From a virus, in IMG/VR virus record IMGVR_UViG_3300021142_000002, positions 124,001 to 188,000 of that record: a DNA stretch of 64,000 nucleotides; one strand, given 5' to 3'. Below are positions 26,076-33,807 of the stretch, piece after piece (the stretch's first letter is position 1; each line of letters begins with the position of its first letter). Both the position numbers and the translations under genes were made by a program. The notes beneath the pieces are model-generated. The model ran no database searches and was not told where the DNA came from. It saw only the letters and a program-made list of their open reading frames with translations.

Positions 26076-26612
26076 TTAATTAATTGTTTCCTGACTTAAA
26101 TCGGCATACTTAAAGGTAATGCCATAACCGCTCGTAAAACCAAAAGACACACAATTTCTAGTAATCGTTAAGTACCCTAATTTTAATCCTAACCATTTCG
26201 CTAACCCACCAATTATAAAGGCTGGATAAATCATGATATCGTTATATTCAGTAACATTTCCAGCTAATGGAATATAAGTATCATCATCCAATACCCATGT
26301 TCCATTTAACTGACCTAATGGATCTAATGTCAAACACAATGTATTAATGCCAAAATCATTTAAAGTAAAACCTATTGATACTTTACTTAATCTTAAATCT
26401 TCAGCTAACATTTTAACAATATCAGATGGCTTGGAATTAACAGATAACTCATCTAGAAATAGTTGACATAAATCATTGACTTGTTCGGTTAACATTACTA
26501 CTACTTCTTTATTTTCTTCTTTTTTCAAAAAGCCTTGTAGTAATAAACCTATTGGATAAATTAAATCTATTTTATCTGAAGTCTCTCTAGGAGATGCTAG
26601 TGCGGTAGCCAT
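26076..26612 (-). CDS. Hypothetical protein (178 aa)
   Basis: No family recognised. N-terminal helical half (LIYPIGLLLQGFLKKEENKE) and C-terminal strand-rich half with small hydrophobic segments (IMIYPAFIIGGLAKWLGLKL). It lies between two terminators, so it is monocistronic. Function unknown. Confidence 0.6.
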   Translation of the reverse strand: MATALASPRETSDKIDLIYPIGLLLQGFLKKEENKEVVVMLTEQVNDLCQLFLDELSVNSKPSDIVKMLAEDLRLSKVSIGFTLNDFGINTLCLTLDPLGQLNGTWVLDDDTYIPLAGNVTEYNDIMIYPAFIIGGLAKWLGLKLGYLTITRNCVSFGFTSGYGITFKYADLSQETIN

Positions 26613-26641
26613 ATATCATTCCAAAAAAAAACAGTAATAAA

Positions 26642-26665
26642 GGGTACTAGGAAGTCCTAGTACCC
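26642..26665 (-). terminator. Palindromic hairpin after the 127-aa gene
   Basis: Arms GGGTACTAGGA and TCCTAGTACCC around 2 nt, about 55 nt past the stop of the minus-strand gene ending at 26721. Confidence 0.7.
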
Positions 26666-26720
26666 AGATTGTTATTATTCGATATCAAACATAATGATAT
26701 CATCTGGAATTTCTTCTATT

Positions 26721-27104
26721 TTAGTTGCTATCAGTATCTGGTGTTACATTGTGTTTAGCAAACAATGTGCCAGAGCGCTCTATAACACTCGTCATGACAT
26801 CAGAATGCTTATAGTTGATAGCCGATACCGTTTTCATAGAAGGGTCTACAAAGACCTCACCGACCGCTCTACCGCCCATTGGGATATCAGATACAAATAC
26901 GCCCAAACCACTTCCATCGCCAGGAACATGCTTTTCTGCATAATCCATTGTTTCATTCATGATAGCCGCCAATCGCTGTTCACGGTAATCATCGACCGCC
27001 ACAAATACTTCAGCGGCTAATGTATCTGGAAGATCTTTAAAGAAACTCTTTTCAGTTACTTTACCGATCATTTTGCTATCATCAAATTTTACTATTTTAC
27101 TCAT
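26721..27104 (-). CDS. Hypothetical protein (127 aa)
   Basis: Start MSKIVKFDDSKMIGKVTEK chosen because GGAG sits 9 nt upstream; an in-frame ATG 15 nt earlier lacks one. Acidic, with DIPMGGRAVGEVFVDPSMKT. No family recognised. A +1 shift at its stop codon would continue as KIEEIPDDIIMFDIE, which looks like coding sequence, so the C-terminus may be longer than shown. Confidence 0.55.
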   Translation of the reverse strand: MSKIVKFDDSKMIGKVTEKSFFKDLPDTLAAEVFVAVDDYREQRLAAIMNETMDYAEKHVPGDGSGLGVFVSDIPMGGRAVGEVFVDPSMKTVSAINYKHSDVMTSVIERSGTLFAKHNVTPDTDSN

Positions 27105-27138
27105 CTTTGTTTGCTCCATTTTAAATAAATTATACTTG

Positions 27139-27155
27139 CTAACAGATAATGTATC
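27139..27155 (-). promoter_or_regulatory. Promoter-like motif upstream of the 127-aa gene
   Basis: Minus-strand reading GATACATTATCTGTTAG, a member of the recurring motif, about 35 nt before the start codon. Confidence 0.5.
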
Positions 27156-27167
27156 TATTAGTTATTT

Positions 27168-27596
27168 TTAAAAATTTATATTATTAAAGCTAGTGTTTAT
27201 AAAGAAACCATACTTAAAGGCTTCCAGTGGACCACTACGCTGTTTTATTACTTCTTCTGGTGTTGGATCAAAAGTAATTTTATCGTCGTTACCAAGACAA
27301 ATATGAGCATAATCATCATACTTACTATTCCTATCTTTCATTATGATTAAATATTCTAGATTACTAATTTTGCAATCGCTTGCTAAAAAATTTAGTAAAT
27401 TAGGGCCTATTATAATGGCTAGACCTTTTTCACCTAGCCATTTATTTACATTAATTATCCAATCACCTTCTTGCTTACTAAAGGTGGGTACTTCATGTAA
27501 TTTTAAATTTAATACAGTTGCTAAACAAGCTTCCAAGCTATTATCATCGGTATAAGCATCTTTAGTCCGATGATAAGTTTCGTATACCTTATTCAT
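27168..27596 (-). CDS. Papain-fold-like protein, possible cysteine peptidase (142 aa)
   Basis: The layout matches a class of small phage proteins with a C39/papain-like fold: a Cys at the start of a helix (SLEACLATVLNLKLHEVPTF, residues ~21-40), a Trp-containing segment, then His in YAHICLGNDD and Asp in FDPTPEE. These would be the Cys-His-Asp triad. Activity is not proven and these proteins can be non-catalytic. AAGGAAC precedes ATG. It is in an operon with several unknown small genes. Confidence 0.45.
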   Translation of the reverse strand: MNKVYETYHRTKDAYTDDNSLEACLATVLNLKLHEVPTFSKQEGDWIINVNKWLGEKGLAIIIGPNLLNFLASDCKISNLEYLIIMKDRNSKYDDYAHICLGNDDKITFDPTPEEVIKQRSGPLEAFKYGFFINTSFNNINF

Positions 27597-27606
27597 TAAG
27601 TTCCTT

Positions 27607-27948
27607 TTAATAATGGTTTATTTGATATTCGGTTATATCTGGATGTTTAGCTATTTCTGCAATAGCCGATAATACATGACCTTCAACAGTTCTTGAGTCT
27701 AACATATATTCATTTTCACCAATAACCAATGTAATAGATTCCACCAACCCACTATTGATTATTTCCAGCACTAATTTAATTAAATTAAATACTAACCGTT
27801 CTTTATTCATACCATCCAGTCGACAGTATGTGTACATCTTTTTAACAATTACAAGATCCTTTATAATGGCTTTAAACTGTGCATCCCAGTTTGCCTTCAA
27901 TCTTGCTCTTATGCTATCAGTGCCGTCAAAAATTTCATTATCACTCAT
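27607..27948 (-). CDS. Hypothetical protein (113 aa)
   Basis: No family recognised. Helical with a KERLVFNLIKLVLEIINSG segment. AAGGAAG lies 8 nt before ATG. Ten nt separate it from the following papain-like gene, so it is co-transcribed. Confidence 0.55.
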   Translation of the reverse strand: MSDNEIFDGTDSIRARLKANWDAQFKAIIKDLVIVKKMYTYCRLDGMNKERLVFNLIKLVLEIINSGLVESITLVIGENEYMLDSRTVEGHVLSAIAEIAKHPDITEYQINHY

Positions 27949-27987
27949 TTTATTCTTCCTTATTTTGTTGTTTATTAAAAATATACT

Positions 27988-28143
27988 CTAAGAAACTTTT
28001 AATTGTTTCTGTATGACATCTCTAGTTTCCCCAATCTTATCATCTTTTCTAAAAGGATTTCCATAAGGAGATCCTCTGCCGCAATAAACAGTTGGATAAG
28101 GAGAAACTATTTTGTGATGTTTATTTACTATGTTTATTTGCAT
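27988..28143 (-). CDS. Mini DUF4326-like protein (51 aa)
   Basis: The ATG overlaps the end of the preceding gene by 23 nt. The protein holds TVYCGRGSPYGNPFRKDD then ETRDVI, the hallmark of DUF4326 (hGRGSPxGNPF followed by a TR-containing segment), and ends soon after. It is shorter than usual members, so it could be a minimal version or a truncated one. Function of the family is unknown. Confidence 0.5.
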   Translation of the reverse strand: MQINIVNKHHKIVSPYPTVYCGRGSPYGNPFRKDDKIGETRDVIQKQLKVS

Positions 28144-28375
28144 TAACCAATGCTCTTACTGTATCAAAAATATCCATATCTATTGGCGTATACTCTTCAG
28201 CTTTTTCATTAACATAAGCTAACATTGTATCCGGATCATTGCTTATTTTATTAACTACGGCTCCAAGCAAAGCAACGCTTAAATTAAATAATTCTTCACT
28301 GCTAACATTTGTTAATTCAGTTAACCATTTAATATCTTCTTCTCTTTCTTTATTAATTGAAAATGTTTCTTTCAT
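28121..28375 (-). CDS. Hypothetical protein (84 aa)
   Basis: Acidic helical protein (MKETFSINKEREEDIKWLTE). GGGGA before ATG. The start codon overlaps the end of the 101-aa gene. No family recognised. Confidence 0.55.
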   Translation of the reverse strand: MKETFSINKEREEDIKWLTELTNVSSEELFNLSVALLGAVVNKISNDPDTMLAYVNEKAEEYTPIDMDIFDTVRALVNANKHSK

Positions 28376-28680
28376 TAATTTATCCCCTTTAGCACAGATG
28401 CTTTAAATCTAATTAGTTTAGCGCCTAAAAAATACATTCCGCCAAAACCAGTTACAAAACTTTGTGGTGGAAATTTAAAAAGTGGATAATTTAATTTATT
28501 TCCCTGCCCATAAGTACTTTCATCAACCTGAATAATAGAAATACGTTTAATATTTCTAAAACTGCTAAAAATAAACTTACTTAAATCAGATCCAAAGATC
28601 TGATTAGTTACTTCAATAGTAACTTCTTTACTATCAACAAAAACTTCTTCTTCGAGTGTTATTGCCATTTTGTATTTCAT
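28375..28680 (-). CDS. Hypothetical protein (101 aa)
   Basis: Strand-rich N-terminus (MAITLEEEVFVDSKEVTIEV), basic hydrophobic C-terminus. It overlaps the stop of the NUMOD-array gene by the TAATG-type junction. No family recognised. Confidence 0.55.
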   Translation of the reverse strand: MKYKMAITLEEEVFVDSKEVTIEVTNQIFGSDLSKFIFSSFRNIKRISIIQVDESTYGQGNKLNYPLFKFPPQSFVTGFGGMYFLGAKLIRFKASVLKGIN

Positions 28681-29900
28681 TAAATTAGCTCCACGCCTGT
28701 ATGTTTAAATTGCCGTTTTAAATCTACTATCTCTTCACTTGTATCAGAGTCAAAATAGCAGATAAAATTATTTCTAATGTAATCTTTCTCCTCTAGCATT
28801 TTCTTTAGTCTATGTGCACTAACGCCCACTGTCTCCACTATCCGCTGCCTAACTTGAGACGAATAGAGTTTTTTCTTTCTCATGTCATAAGCCATTATAC
28901 TTTCAGCATACAGCGATTTCTTTCTAGAAGGCAGTTTTACTTTACCTTTTACAGCTCTTACCATTTTTGATTCAATAAAGATAGCTTTAGCCATATCTAT
29001 CTTATAAACCTGTTTATAAGTCTCTAATCTCTCACCACTACAGTTATTGGTAAAGACAATATAGCCTGAAGAAAAATAATAGTTCCTATATTTAGTAAAC
29101 TTCAAACTACTATAATCCGCATTAACATGTAATGCTAATTCTTTTAAGCAATAAGAAGAATATAATACTTCATTTTTTAAATCAAATAAATAGATTAAAG
29201 GATATAGTCTATTCCATTCTTTTATTTCATTAGACCAATCAGTTTTCTTCTTTTCTAAAGAAATGATATATCCATCTTTAAGGTAGGGTCTGTTATTGGT
29301 TAAAGCACTAGTAAGTACATGACGTTTAAGCTTTAATCTGTTTTCCATTCTAATTAAATGCTTTCCAGAGACTACTCGTTTTGTATAAACATTGTAAATA
29401 TGAATTACACTTTTTCCAGAAATAAATCTCCTTTTTATTTTCTTAGGAAATATATCTATAGTTTTTACATTAACAAAGTCATACTTACTTAAAATGTCTT
29501 TTAATGCATTACTCTCATCATGCGCATAGTAGACGATATAGCCATCTTGTTTATAAACATGGTAAGAAAGGCAAGCAGATACTCTAACAGGATCTATATT
29601 TAATCCTGGTGTCAGGTATCTAATATTAAGACCTCGATAAATTACATTTGCATTATAATCATAAATGCAAATAACTTTCATCTTCTTGCTATATTCTTTC
29701 TTCAGATATTCTATTTCTTCTAAGGATAGACTATCCTTTCTAACGATAAAACCTGTTTGAGAAAAGCCATCATTATTTTTCTCCAATAACTTCATCACCC
29801 CACCATAACTGTACTGGATTATTCTTTTTGTATCCGTTAGATTAACAGTCTTATGGACCTCATTAGTCTTATAATCAACTAATGTAATTTTGTAAGCCAT
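28680..29900 (-). CDS. Array of five NUMOD1-like DNA-binding modules without a nuclease
   Basis: 406 aa, very basic. A module of the form (V/I)xxYDxxxxxVxYxG...helix-turn-helix-like tail recurs about five times: ITLVDYKTNEVHKTVNL (res ~5), VICIYDYNANVIYRGL (~75), VIHIYNVYTKRVVSG (~165), LIYLFDLKNEVLYSS (~235) and SIMAYDMRKKKLYSS (~333). This matches NUMOD1-type modules of homing endonucleases. No HNH or GIY-YIG catalytic motif is visible, so it is probably a DNA-binding protein derived from such an enzyme. It is directly downstream of a shorter relative. Confidence 0.6.
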   Translation of the reverse strand: MAYKITLVDYKTNEVHKTVNLTDTKRIIQYSYGGVMKLLEKNNDGFSQTGFIVRKDSLSLEEIEYLKKEYSKKMKVICIYDYNANVIYRGLNIRYLTPGLNIDPVRVSACLSYHVYKQDGYIVYYAHDESNALKDILSKYDFVNVKTIDIFPKKIKRRFISGKSVIHIYNVYTKRVVSGKHLIRMENRLKLKRHVLTSALTNNRPYLKDGYIISLEKKKTDWSNEIKEWNRLYPLIYLFDLKNEVLYSSYCLKELALHVNADYSSLKFTKYRNYYFSSGYIVFTNNCSGERLETYKQVYKIDMAKAIFIESKMVRAVKGKVKLPSRKKSLYAESIMAYDMRKKKLYSSQVRQRIVETVGVSAHRLKKMLEEKDYIRNNFICYFDSDTSEEIVDLKRQFKHTGVELI

Positions 29901-29903
29901 AAC

Positions 29904-30374
29904 TTATTCCTTGTCTAAGATATAGACCCTTTTAGTTTTTAAAGAAATAGATTTTTCTATGTTTAAGATACTTTCATCTTCATCGCCTGGATAAAAAATA
30001 TTAAAGCTAAAAGAGCTATAATGATTATTTAGTAAACATCTACTAATAACAGCATGGGATATCCCAAGTTTTGCAGCTATTAATCTCTGCGATATACCAA
30101 CGTATAATACATTGCTATAGCAATCATAAACATTGATGACCTTATATCTTTCTAGAAAAGCTTTCTTAGCTCTTTCAAAATCTGCTTCAACATCTTTTGA
30201 ATTTTTTACAATTAACCAGCCATTAGCCAAGTAACCAAAATTATTGTATCTTAATACTCTAAATAAAGCGACGTAAGACCTTCTTGTTAGCTTTTCTGTT
30301 TTTACAAGACTAAGTCCATATCTAGTCTGGCGTGCATCAAAAGCACATTTGATTGCATAAACATCTTTACTCAT
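29904..30374 (-). CDS. Short NUMOD1-like DNA-binding protein (156 aa)
   Basis: Same type of module as the 406-aa protein: VINVYDCYSNVLYVGISQRL then IAAKLGISHAVISRCLLNN, which is a good NUMOD1-like helix-turn-helix. A degenerate module precedes it (YAIKCAFDARQTRYGLSLVK). No nuclease domain. It is separated from the larger array gene by 3 nt, so the pair could be a split or duplicated gene. AGGAG precedes ATG, with a promoter-like motif further upstream. Confidence 0.6.
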   Translation of the reverse strand: MSKDVYAIKCAFDARQTRYGLSLVKTEKLTRRSYVALFRVLRYNNFGYLANGWLIVKNSKDVEADFERAKKAFLERYKVINVYDCYSNVLYVGISQRLIAAKLGISHAVISRCLLNNHYSSFSFNIFYPGDEDESILNIEKSISLKTKRVYILDKE

Positions 30375-30402
30375 GTTTCATTTCTCCTAAGTAAATTAAT
30401 AT

Positions 30403-30421
30403 CAATTAGATAATGTATATG
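30403..30421 (-). promoter_or_regulatory. Promoter-like motif upstream of the NUMOD-array pair
   Basis: Minus-strand reading CATATACATTATCTAATTG, member of the recurring motif, about 30 nt before the start codon at 30374. Confidence 0.55.
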
Positions 30422-30442
30422 TTAAAAAAGGTAGAAAACATA

Positions 30443-30476
30443 ATAGATACGGAGTGCCTAGGCACTCCGTATCTAT
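30443..30476 (-). terminator. Perfect palindromic terminator, CCTAGG core
   Basis: 34-nt perfect palindrome, left arm ATAGATACGGAGTGCCT, 3 nt past the stop of the 140-aa gene. Confidence 0.8.
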
Positions 30477-30479
30477 ACT

Positions 30480-30902
30480 TTAAAGTTTAATACTATTAAG
30501 CCCTTCACCGTATTTATACAATGTTACGCCTTGTTTAATCATTTCACTTACTGGATCTGAAATAAATCTTACACTAACAGGTTTAACAGGTACCTTAGAT
30601 ATAACTTCAAACTTACATAACCTATCATCAGGTTTAAATGTATCTGCGGGCAGTGTATAAAGATAGCCACCGTTTTTATACACCCATTTAAAGGCATTTA
30701 AACATCTTTCCTGCATAAAAGGTTTACCATCATGAGTCCATTGTTTAATAGTATCATCATTCCAGTTACCAGTAAAAGTTAGTGCAGTCCATAATTGAGG
30801 TGATGCAAATACGGCACTTTCACCATTTAAAACTTTAGATTGTCTAGGCTCAAATAGTTCTATCTTGCCATTTGTTGATCCATGATAAACTATTTTAGAC
30901 AT
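30480..30902 (-). CDS. Conserved-looking YHGS-type protein, possible ADP-ribosyltransferase-like fold (140 aa)
   Basis: N-terminus IVYHGSTNGKIELFEPRQSK followed by AVFASPQLWTALTFTGNW, and later NGGYLYTLPADTF. The order VYHGS, PR, VFA, AxxF is shared with a group of small bacterial and phage proteins that resemble ADP-ribosyltransferase folds. A catalytic Glu in the usual place is not obvious, so activity is uncertain. GGAAA precedes ATG. It shares an operon with the protease-like gene upstream (3-nt gap) and ends at a palindromic terminator. Confidence 0.4.
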   Translation of the reverse strand: MSKIVYHGSTNGKIELFEPRQSKVLNGESAVFASPQLWTALTFTGNWNDDTIKQWTHDGKPFMQERCLNAFKWVYKNGGYLYTLPADTFKPDDRLCKFEVISKVPVKPVSVRFISDPVSEMIKQGVTLYKYGEGLNSIKL

Positions 30903-30905
30903 AGT

Positions 30906-31661
30906 TTATTTCCAATCAATAGCACGTAGTCCAAAGACTTGTATTTTATGCCAGCCTAATGCATCTTTTACCATAGTAAAACTAGACATATCCGATTCCA
31001 TTCCAGCTACTGGAATAATTAATTTTCTAGTAGCTTCTAGATCCTCAGGTGTAAATTGAAAGCTATCTATAATAGATTCTAATCCTGCAGTTTGGAACTG
31101 ATTAGCTTGTTTAATACCACCTTCATTTACAAAGTCCCATGTCCAGATATCTCTTACTATTTTGGTATACATTCCCTTCATCATAGTATCGGTTGTAACA
31201 CTACGAATAGAGAAAGCTACATTTTCTTCATCATTATTTAAATGATCAGCCAATGTTGGACCATAAGGTCCACAAGGTCTTAACCAGCCTATAGTTAAAA
31301 CAATCTCTTTACCAAACTCATCTTTCCAAGTTTGTAAATCAACTCTTCTAATATGGTGAGATAATAACTTTTCTTCAGTCTTTAGTAGACGAGCAATTAA
31401 TTCAGGTAACTTCATATTAGAGATATCTGGATGCCCATATTCTCCTCTACAAAATCCACCATCAATTCTTCGCCTAACAATACCGCCCTCTTCAAACAAT
31501 TGCTTAACTGCAGGCAGTAGTGGATAAAATGTTCCACTATGATTACAGGTATTAAAGGCACCTAAAATGACTCTATAATAGCCTTTATCATCTGGTCTTA
31601 ATTTGCTACAGGCGTTTAAGCCTGGTTTTGAAAGTGCCTCATATCTGGCGATTATTGCCAT
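30906..31661 (-). CDS. Putative prohead protease (T4 gp21/PhiKZ gp175-like)
   Basis: 251 aa. Residues ~69-160 contain GGFCRGEYGHPDISNMKLPE, GWLRPCGPYGPTLADHL and ENVAFSIRSVTTD. This matches the pattern of S80-type prohead proteases: a catalytic His in GExxHP, then a (P)xGxxL segment, then the nucleophile Ser in FSIRS. These enzymes cleave scaffold and head proteins during capsid maturation. Position supports it: in PhiKZ the protease gene gp175 lies near the virion RNAP genes gp178/gp180, as here. The third catalytic residue was not identified. Confidence 0.6.
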   Translation of the reverse strand: MAIIARYEALSKPGLNACSKLRPDDKGYYRVILGAFNTCNHSGTFYPLLPAVKQLFEEGGIVRRRIDGGFCRGEYGHPDISNMKLPELIARLLKTEEKLLSHHIRRVDLQTWKDEFGKEIVLTIGWLRPCGPYGPTLADHLNNDEENVAFSIRSVTTDTMMKGMYTKIVRDIWTWDFVNEGGIKQANQFQTAGLESIIDSFQFTPEDLEATRKLIIPVAGMESDMSSFTMVKDALGWHKIQVFGLRAIDWK

Positions 31662-31737
31662 AATTAAATCCTCTAATTATTGTAAGTTTCCTCTATATGA
31701 TAAGAAATTAAAGGATTTAAAGGCAAAAAAAAAGGAA

Positions 31738-31759
31738 GGGATAGTATAATAACTATCCC
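31738..31759 (-). terminator. Hairpin in the 185-nt gap upstream of the protease-like gene
   Basis: Arms GGGATAGT and ACTATCCC around 6 nt, followed on the minus strand by a T-rich run (CCTTCCTTTTTTTTTG), as in an intrinsic terminator. Confidence 0.75.
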
Positions 31760-31783
31760 TACAGGGTTATTTTAGTTTAGCAA

Positions 31784-31840
31784 TTACTTCATCAAATCAG
31801 GCATAACAATCTGATATTTATTTTCATTAAAATAGATCAT
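31784..31840 (-). CDS. Possible 18-aa ORF, perhaps frameshifted
   Basis: GAGGTGAG precedes MIYFNENKYQIVMPDLMK and a stop codon. A shift of frame just before the stop would give DEVIAKLK and another stop, which looks more natural for a coding end. Low confidence. Confidence 0.25.
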   Translation of the reverse strand: MIYFNENKYQIVMPDLMK

Positions 31841-31846
31841 TATCAC

Positions 31847-32191
31847 TCACCTCTTTTTTCTAGATTGTCTAACCGTCTTGTAACTATGTCGCAGTGTTCG
31901 GTTACTTCCATAGTTGCTCTTTGAGCCTTTTCCAGCTTTGTGAACACCCCTACTATCTCTTTTGATTCTGTTACTACCAGATACACTGGCTTTCCCAATG
32001 GACGTTTCATTATTTTTTCCCTCGCAATATAAATAAAGACTCATTATTAAGTCTTTAGCCTCTTTTCGTTTACCTTCATTAATTTTCTTACTTAAATTAA
32101 CAGCATAGCCATTACATAATGCTGCATTGTAACTAGAGTAAGATACTGTACTGAATATAAATAAACTAATTAATATTAATAGCTTAATCAT
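31847..32191 (-). CDS. Secreted or membrane-anchored basic protein (114 aa)
   Basis: Start MIKLLILISLFIFSTVSYSS chosen for the GTGGAG just upstream; it gives a clear signal peptide. The mature part has a Cys pair (LCNGY, LYCEGKN) and a very basic Ser/Arg/Lys/Gly-rich tail (RTLRHSYKTVRQSRKKR). It may act in the periplasm or on nucleic acid after lysis. No family recognised. It overlaps the preceding gene by ATGA. Confidence 0.5.
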   Translation of the reverse strand: MIKLLILISLFIFSTVSYSSYNAALCNGYAVNLSKKINEGKRKEAKDLIMSLYLYCEGKNNETSIGKASVSGSNRIKRDSRGVHKAGKGSKSNYGSNRTLRHSYKTVRQSRKKR

Positions 32192-32532
32192 CTCCACATC
32201 CAATCCTTTAAATAATACTTACTTTTAAACAGCCCCTCTCTCCATCTTTCTACTGCGGTAAAGGCATTAAAGTGAGTCAGTAATCTTTTAAAGGCCATTT
32301 CTTCACCGCATAAAACACATTCTGCCCTACCTTCAAATACATAGTGAAATTCATGAGGATTGTACTTTGGTGTACGACAATGGATTTTACAATCCCAGCG
32401 TTTAATACCGTATCTATCTTCATAACTAGATACTCTGTATTTGTGTAAACCAGCTCTGCACAGTAAATTAAACCATTTAATGTTTCCTGGCTTAATTACC
32501 TCGAACTTCCTGTTGGTTGATAAATCTGCCAT
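32188..32532 (-). CDS. Hypothetical protein with Cys/His residues (114 aa)
   Basis: Start MADLSTNRKFEVIKPGNIKW chosen for the GGAGG 5 nt upstream, inside the end of the deaminase gene. It has Cys/His-rich stretches (WDCKIHCRTPKYNPHEFHYV; RAECVLCGEEM), which suggests a zinc-binding fold. No family recognised. Confidence 0.5.
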   Translation of the reverse strand: MADLSTNRKFEVIKPGNIKWFNLLCRAGLHKYRVSSYEDRYGIKRWDCKIHCRTPKYNPHEFHYVFEGRAECVLCGEEMAFKRLLTHFNAFTAVERWREGLFKSKYYLKDWMWR

Positions 32533-33016
32533 TGTAGCCCTCCACCTCTTCATGTTCCATGAACATTAATTTACCAATATTCATTCCATCATAAAATCTT
32601 AAGTTATGATACTGTGCCGCATTCATTAATTCTAATACTAATTTACCAGACCATCCTGGCTGAATTAAAATAGCCGCACCATGATCACTACCGCAGCGCC
32701 CAAGACTACTATCTAGATAAAAGAATCCAGTAATGTTATTTGGAAGACTAATAGTCTCCTTTAATCCACCTAAAGCAAATTGATTTGGTTTTAGAATCAG
32801 ATTTTCTTTAAACAAATCAAATTCTGTTAACTGTAGTTTATCTTTTCCTGGAATAATAGTTTGATGAAAGATATCAGGTACAGTTTCTAAATAGATTAAA
32901 CTATCTAATCTAACATCAACATGTACTGATTTTACTGCATTAGTATCTAATGGTAAACCAGTTACTAAACCAGTATCGACTAAGTTCTTTAATTTCTTTC
33001 CAACTATTAAACTCAC
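32492..33016 (-). CDS. dCTP deaminase / dUTPase-like protein
   Basis: 174 aa. The trimeric dCTP deaminase/dUTPase fold is evident: HVDVRLDSLIYL, LILKPNQFALGGLKETISLP, GFFYLDSSLGRCGSDHGAAI and QPGWSGKLVLELMNAAQYHN, where the Ser-Ser-x-Gly-Arg and the Glu in GWSGKLVLE correspond to conserved active-site segments. It would convert dCTP to dUTP (or act as a bifunctional enzyme), feeding dTTP synthesis along with DHFR. Its start codon touches the stop of the 263-aa gene. Confidence 0.85.
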   Translation of the reverse strand: MSLIVGKKLKNLVDTGLVTGLPLDTNAVKSVHVDVRLDSLIYLETVPDIFHQTIIPGKDKLQLTEFDLFKENLILKPNQFALGGLKETISLPNNITGFFYLDSSLGRCGSDHGAAILIQPGWSGKLVLELMNAAQYHNLRFYDGMNIGKLMFMEHEEVEGYNGRFINQQEVRGN

Positions 33017-33807
33017 TATTTTTTCTCCGCGTTAACATACTTCATTTTTGTATGTGGTTTTTCACTTTCAAAGTTATACAGAATACTTACCATATCTTCA
33101 TTGGTAACAATAATGTTAGTCAAATCTTTAGGTATGTAATTGAGTATTTTTAATACTCCATTAATCATATCCAAATCTAATTCCTTTCTGGATACTAATT
33201 CATCTAGTAACCTATCTTGATAAGTTAAATAGTTATCAATGTGTTTATAAATATCATAACAATCTATTGCCTTTGGTGATAAATTATTAAAATTAGCCAC
33301 TAAAGATCTGCCTAGTCGTACTAAATTCCATGTATTATTAGACATTGTCCCATAGGGAATAGCGGTAGTGCTAAAGATAGCCTTTCTAAGGCAATGTAAT
33401 TGCGCTGGCATCATTTTTCTGATAATGTTACGATACACTATCTCGGCCATTAAAAGCTCTCTAGTAGACACTGGGTAAGCTTCTATGGCATGATCCATTA
33501 CTATCTTTAATTGAGGATAATAATCTGGCAATGTAAATCCATCTTTACCAATATCTACAGATAAAGATAATATTTCGCCTCGCAATATCCCTAAACGATT
33601 AAGTACCTTATTTGCAAATACTTTTCTATCAGGAAAGCATAAATGATACGCTTCAATAATAGCTTCATTAGATACAGTATAACCTTCTTTTAGACTCTTT
33701 ACAATGCTTTCAGCTTCTTGTGGAATCTCTTTATTCTTTTTAGCAAGAACCCCTACTGCAGCTATTAGTTTCCATCTAGCGACATTTGTTTTAACACTGG
33801 TTTTCAT
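33016..33807 (-). CDS. Hypothetical helical protein (263 aa)
   Basis: No family recognised. Helical throughout, with an N-terminal KLIAAVGVLAKKNKEIPQEA and several Leu-rich helices. AGGAG precedes ATG. It overlaps the dCTP deaminase gene by 1 nt and the preceding small gene by 4 nt, so the operon is tightly coupled. Confidence 0.6.
   Translation of the reverse strand: MKTSVKTNVARWKLIAAVGVLAKKNKEIPQEAESIVKSLKEGYTVSNEAIIEAYHLCFPDRKVFANKVLNRLGILRGEILSLSVDIGKDGFTLPDYYPQLKIVMDHAIEAYPVSTRELLMAEIVYRNIIRKMMPAQLHCLRKAIFSTTAIPYGTMSNNTWNLVRLGRSLVANFNNLSPKAIDCYDIYKHIDNYLTYQDRLLDELVSRKELDLDMINGVLKILNYIPKDLTNIIVTNEDMVSILYNFESEKPHTKMKYVNAEKK

Noticed and set aside
26694-27020. Plus-strand 108-aa ORF opposite the 127-aa gene
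   Set aside because: Antisense to a gene with a good ribosome site and promoter motif; the translation looks like a shadow (His/Arg/Cys-rich).
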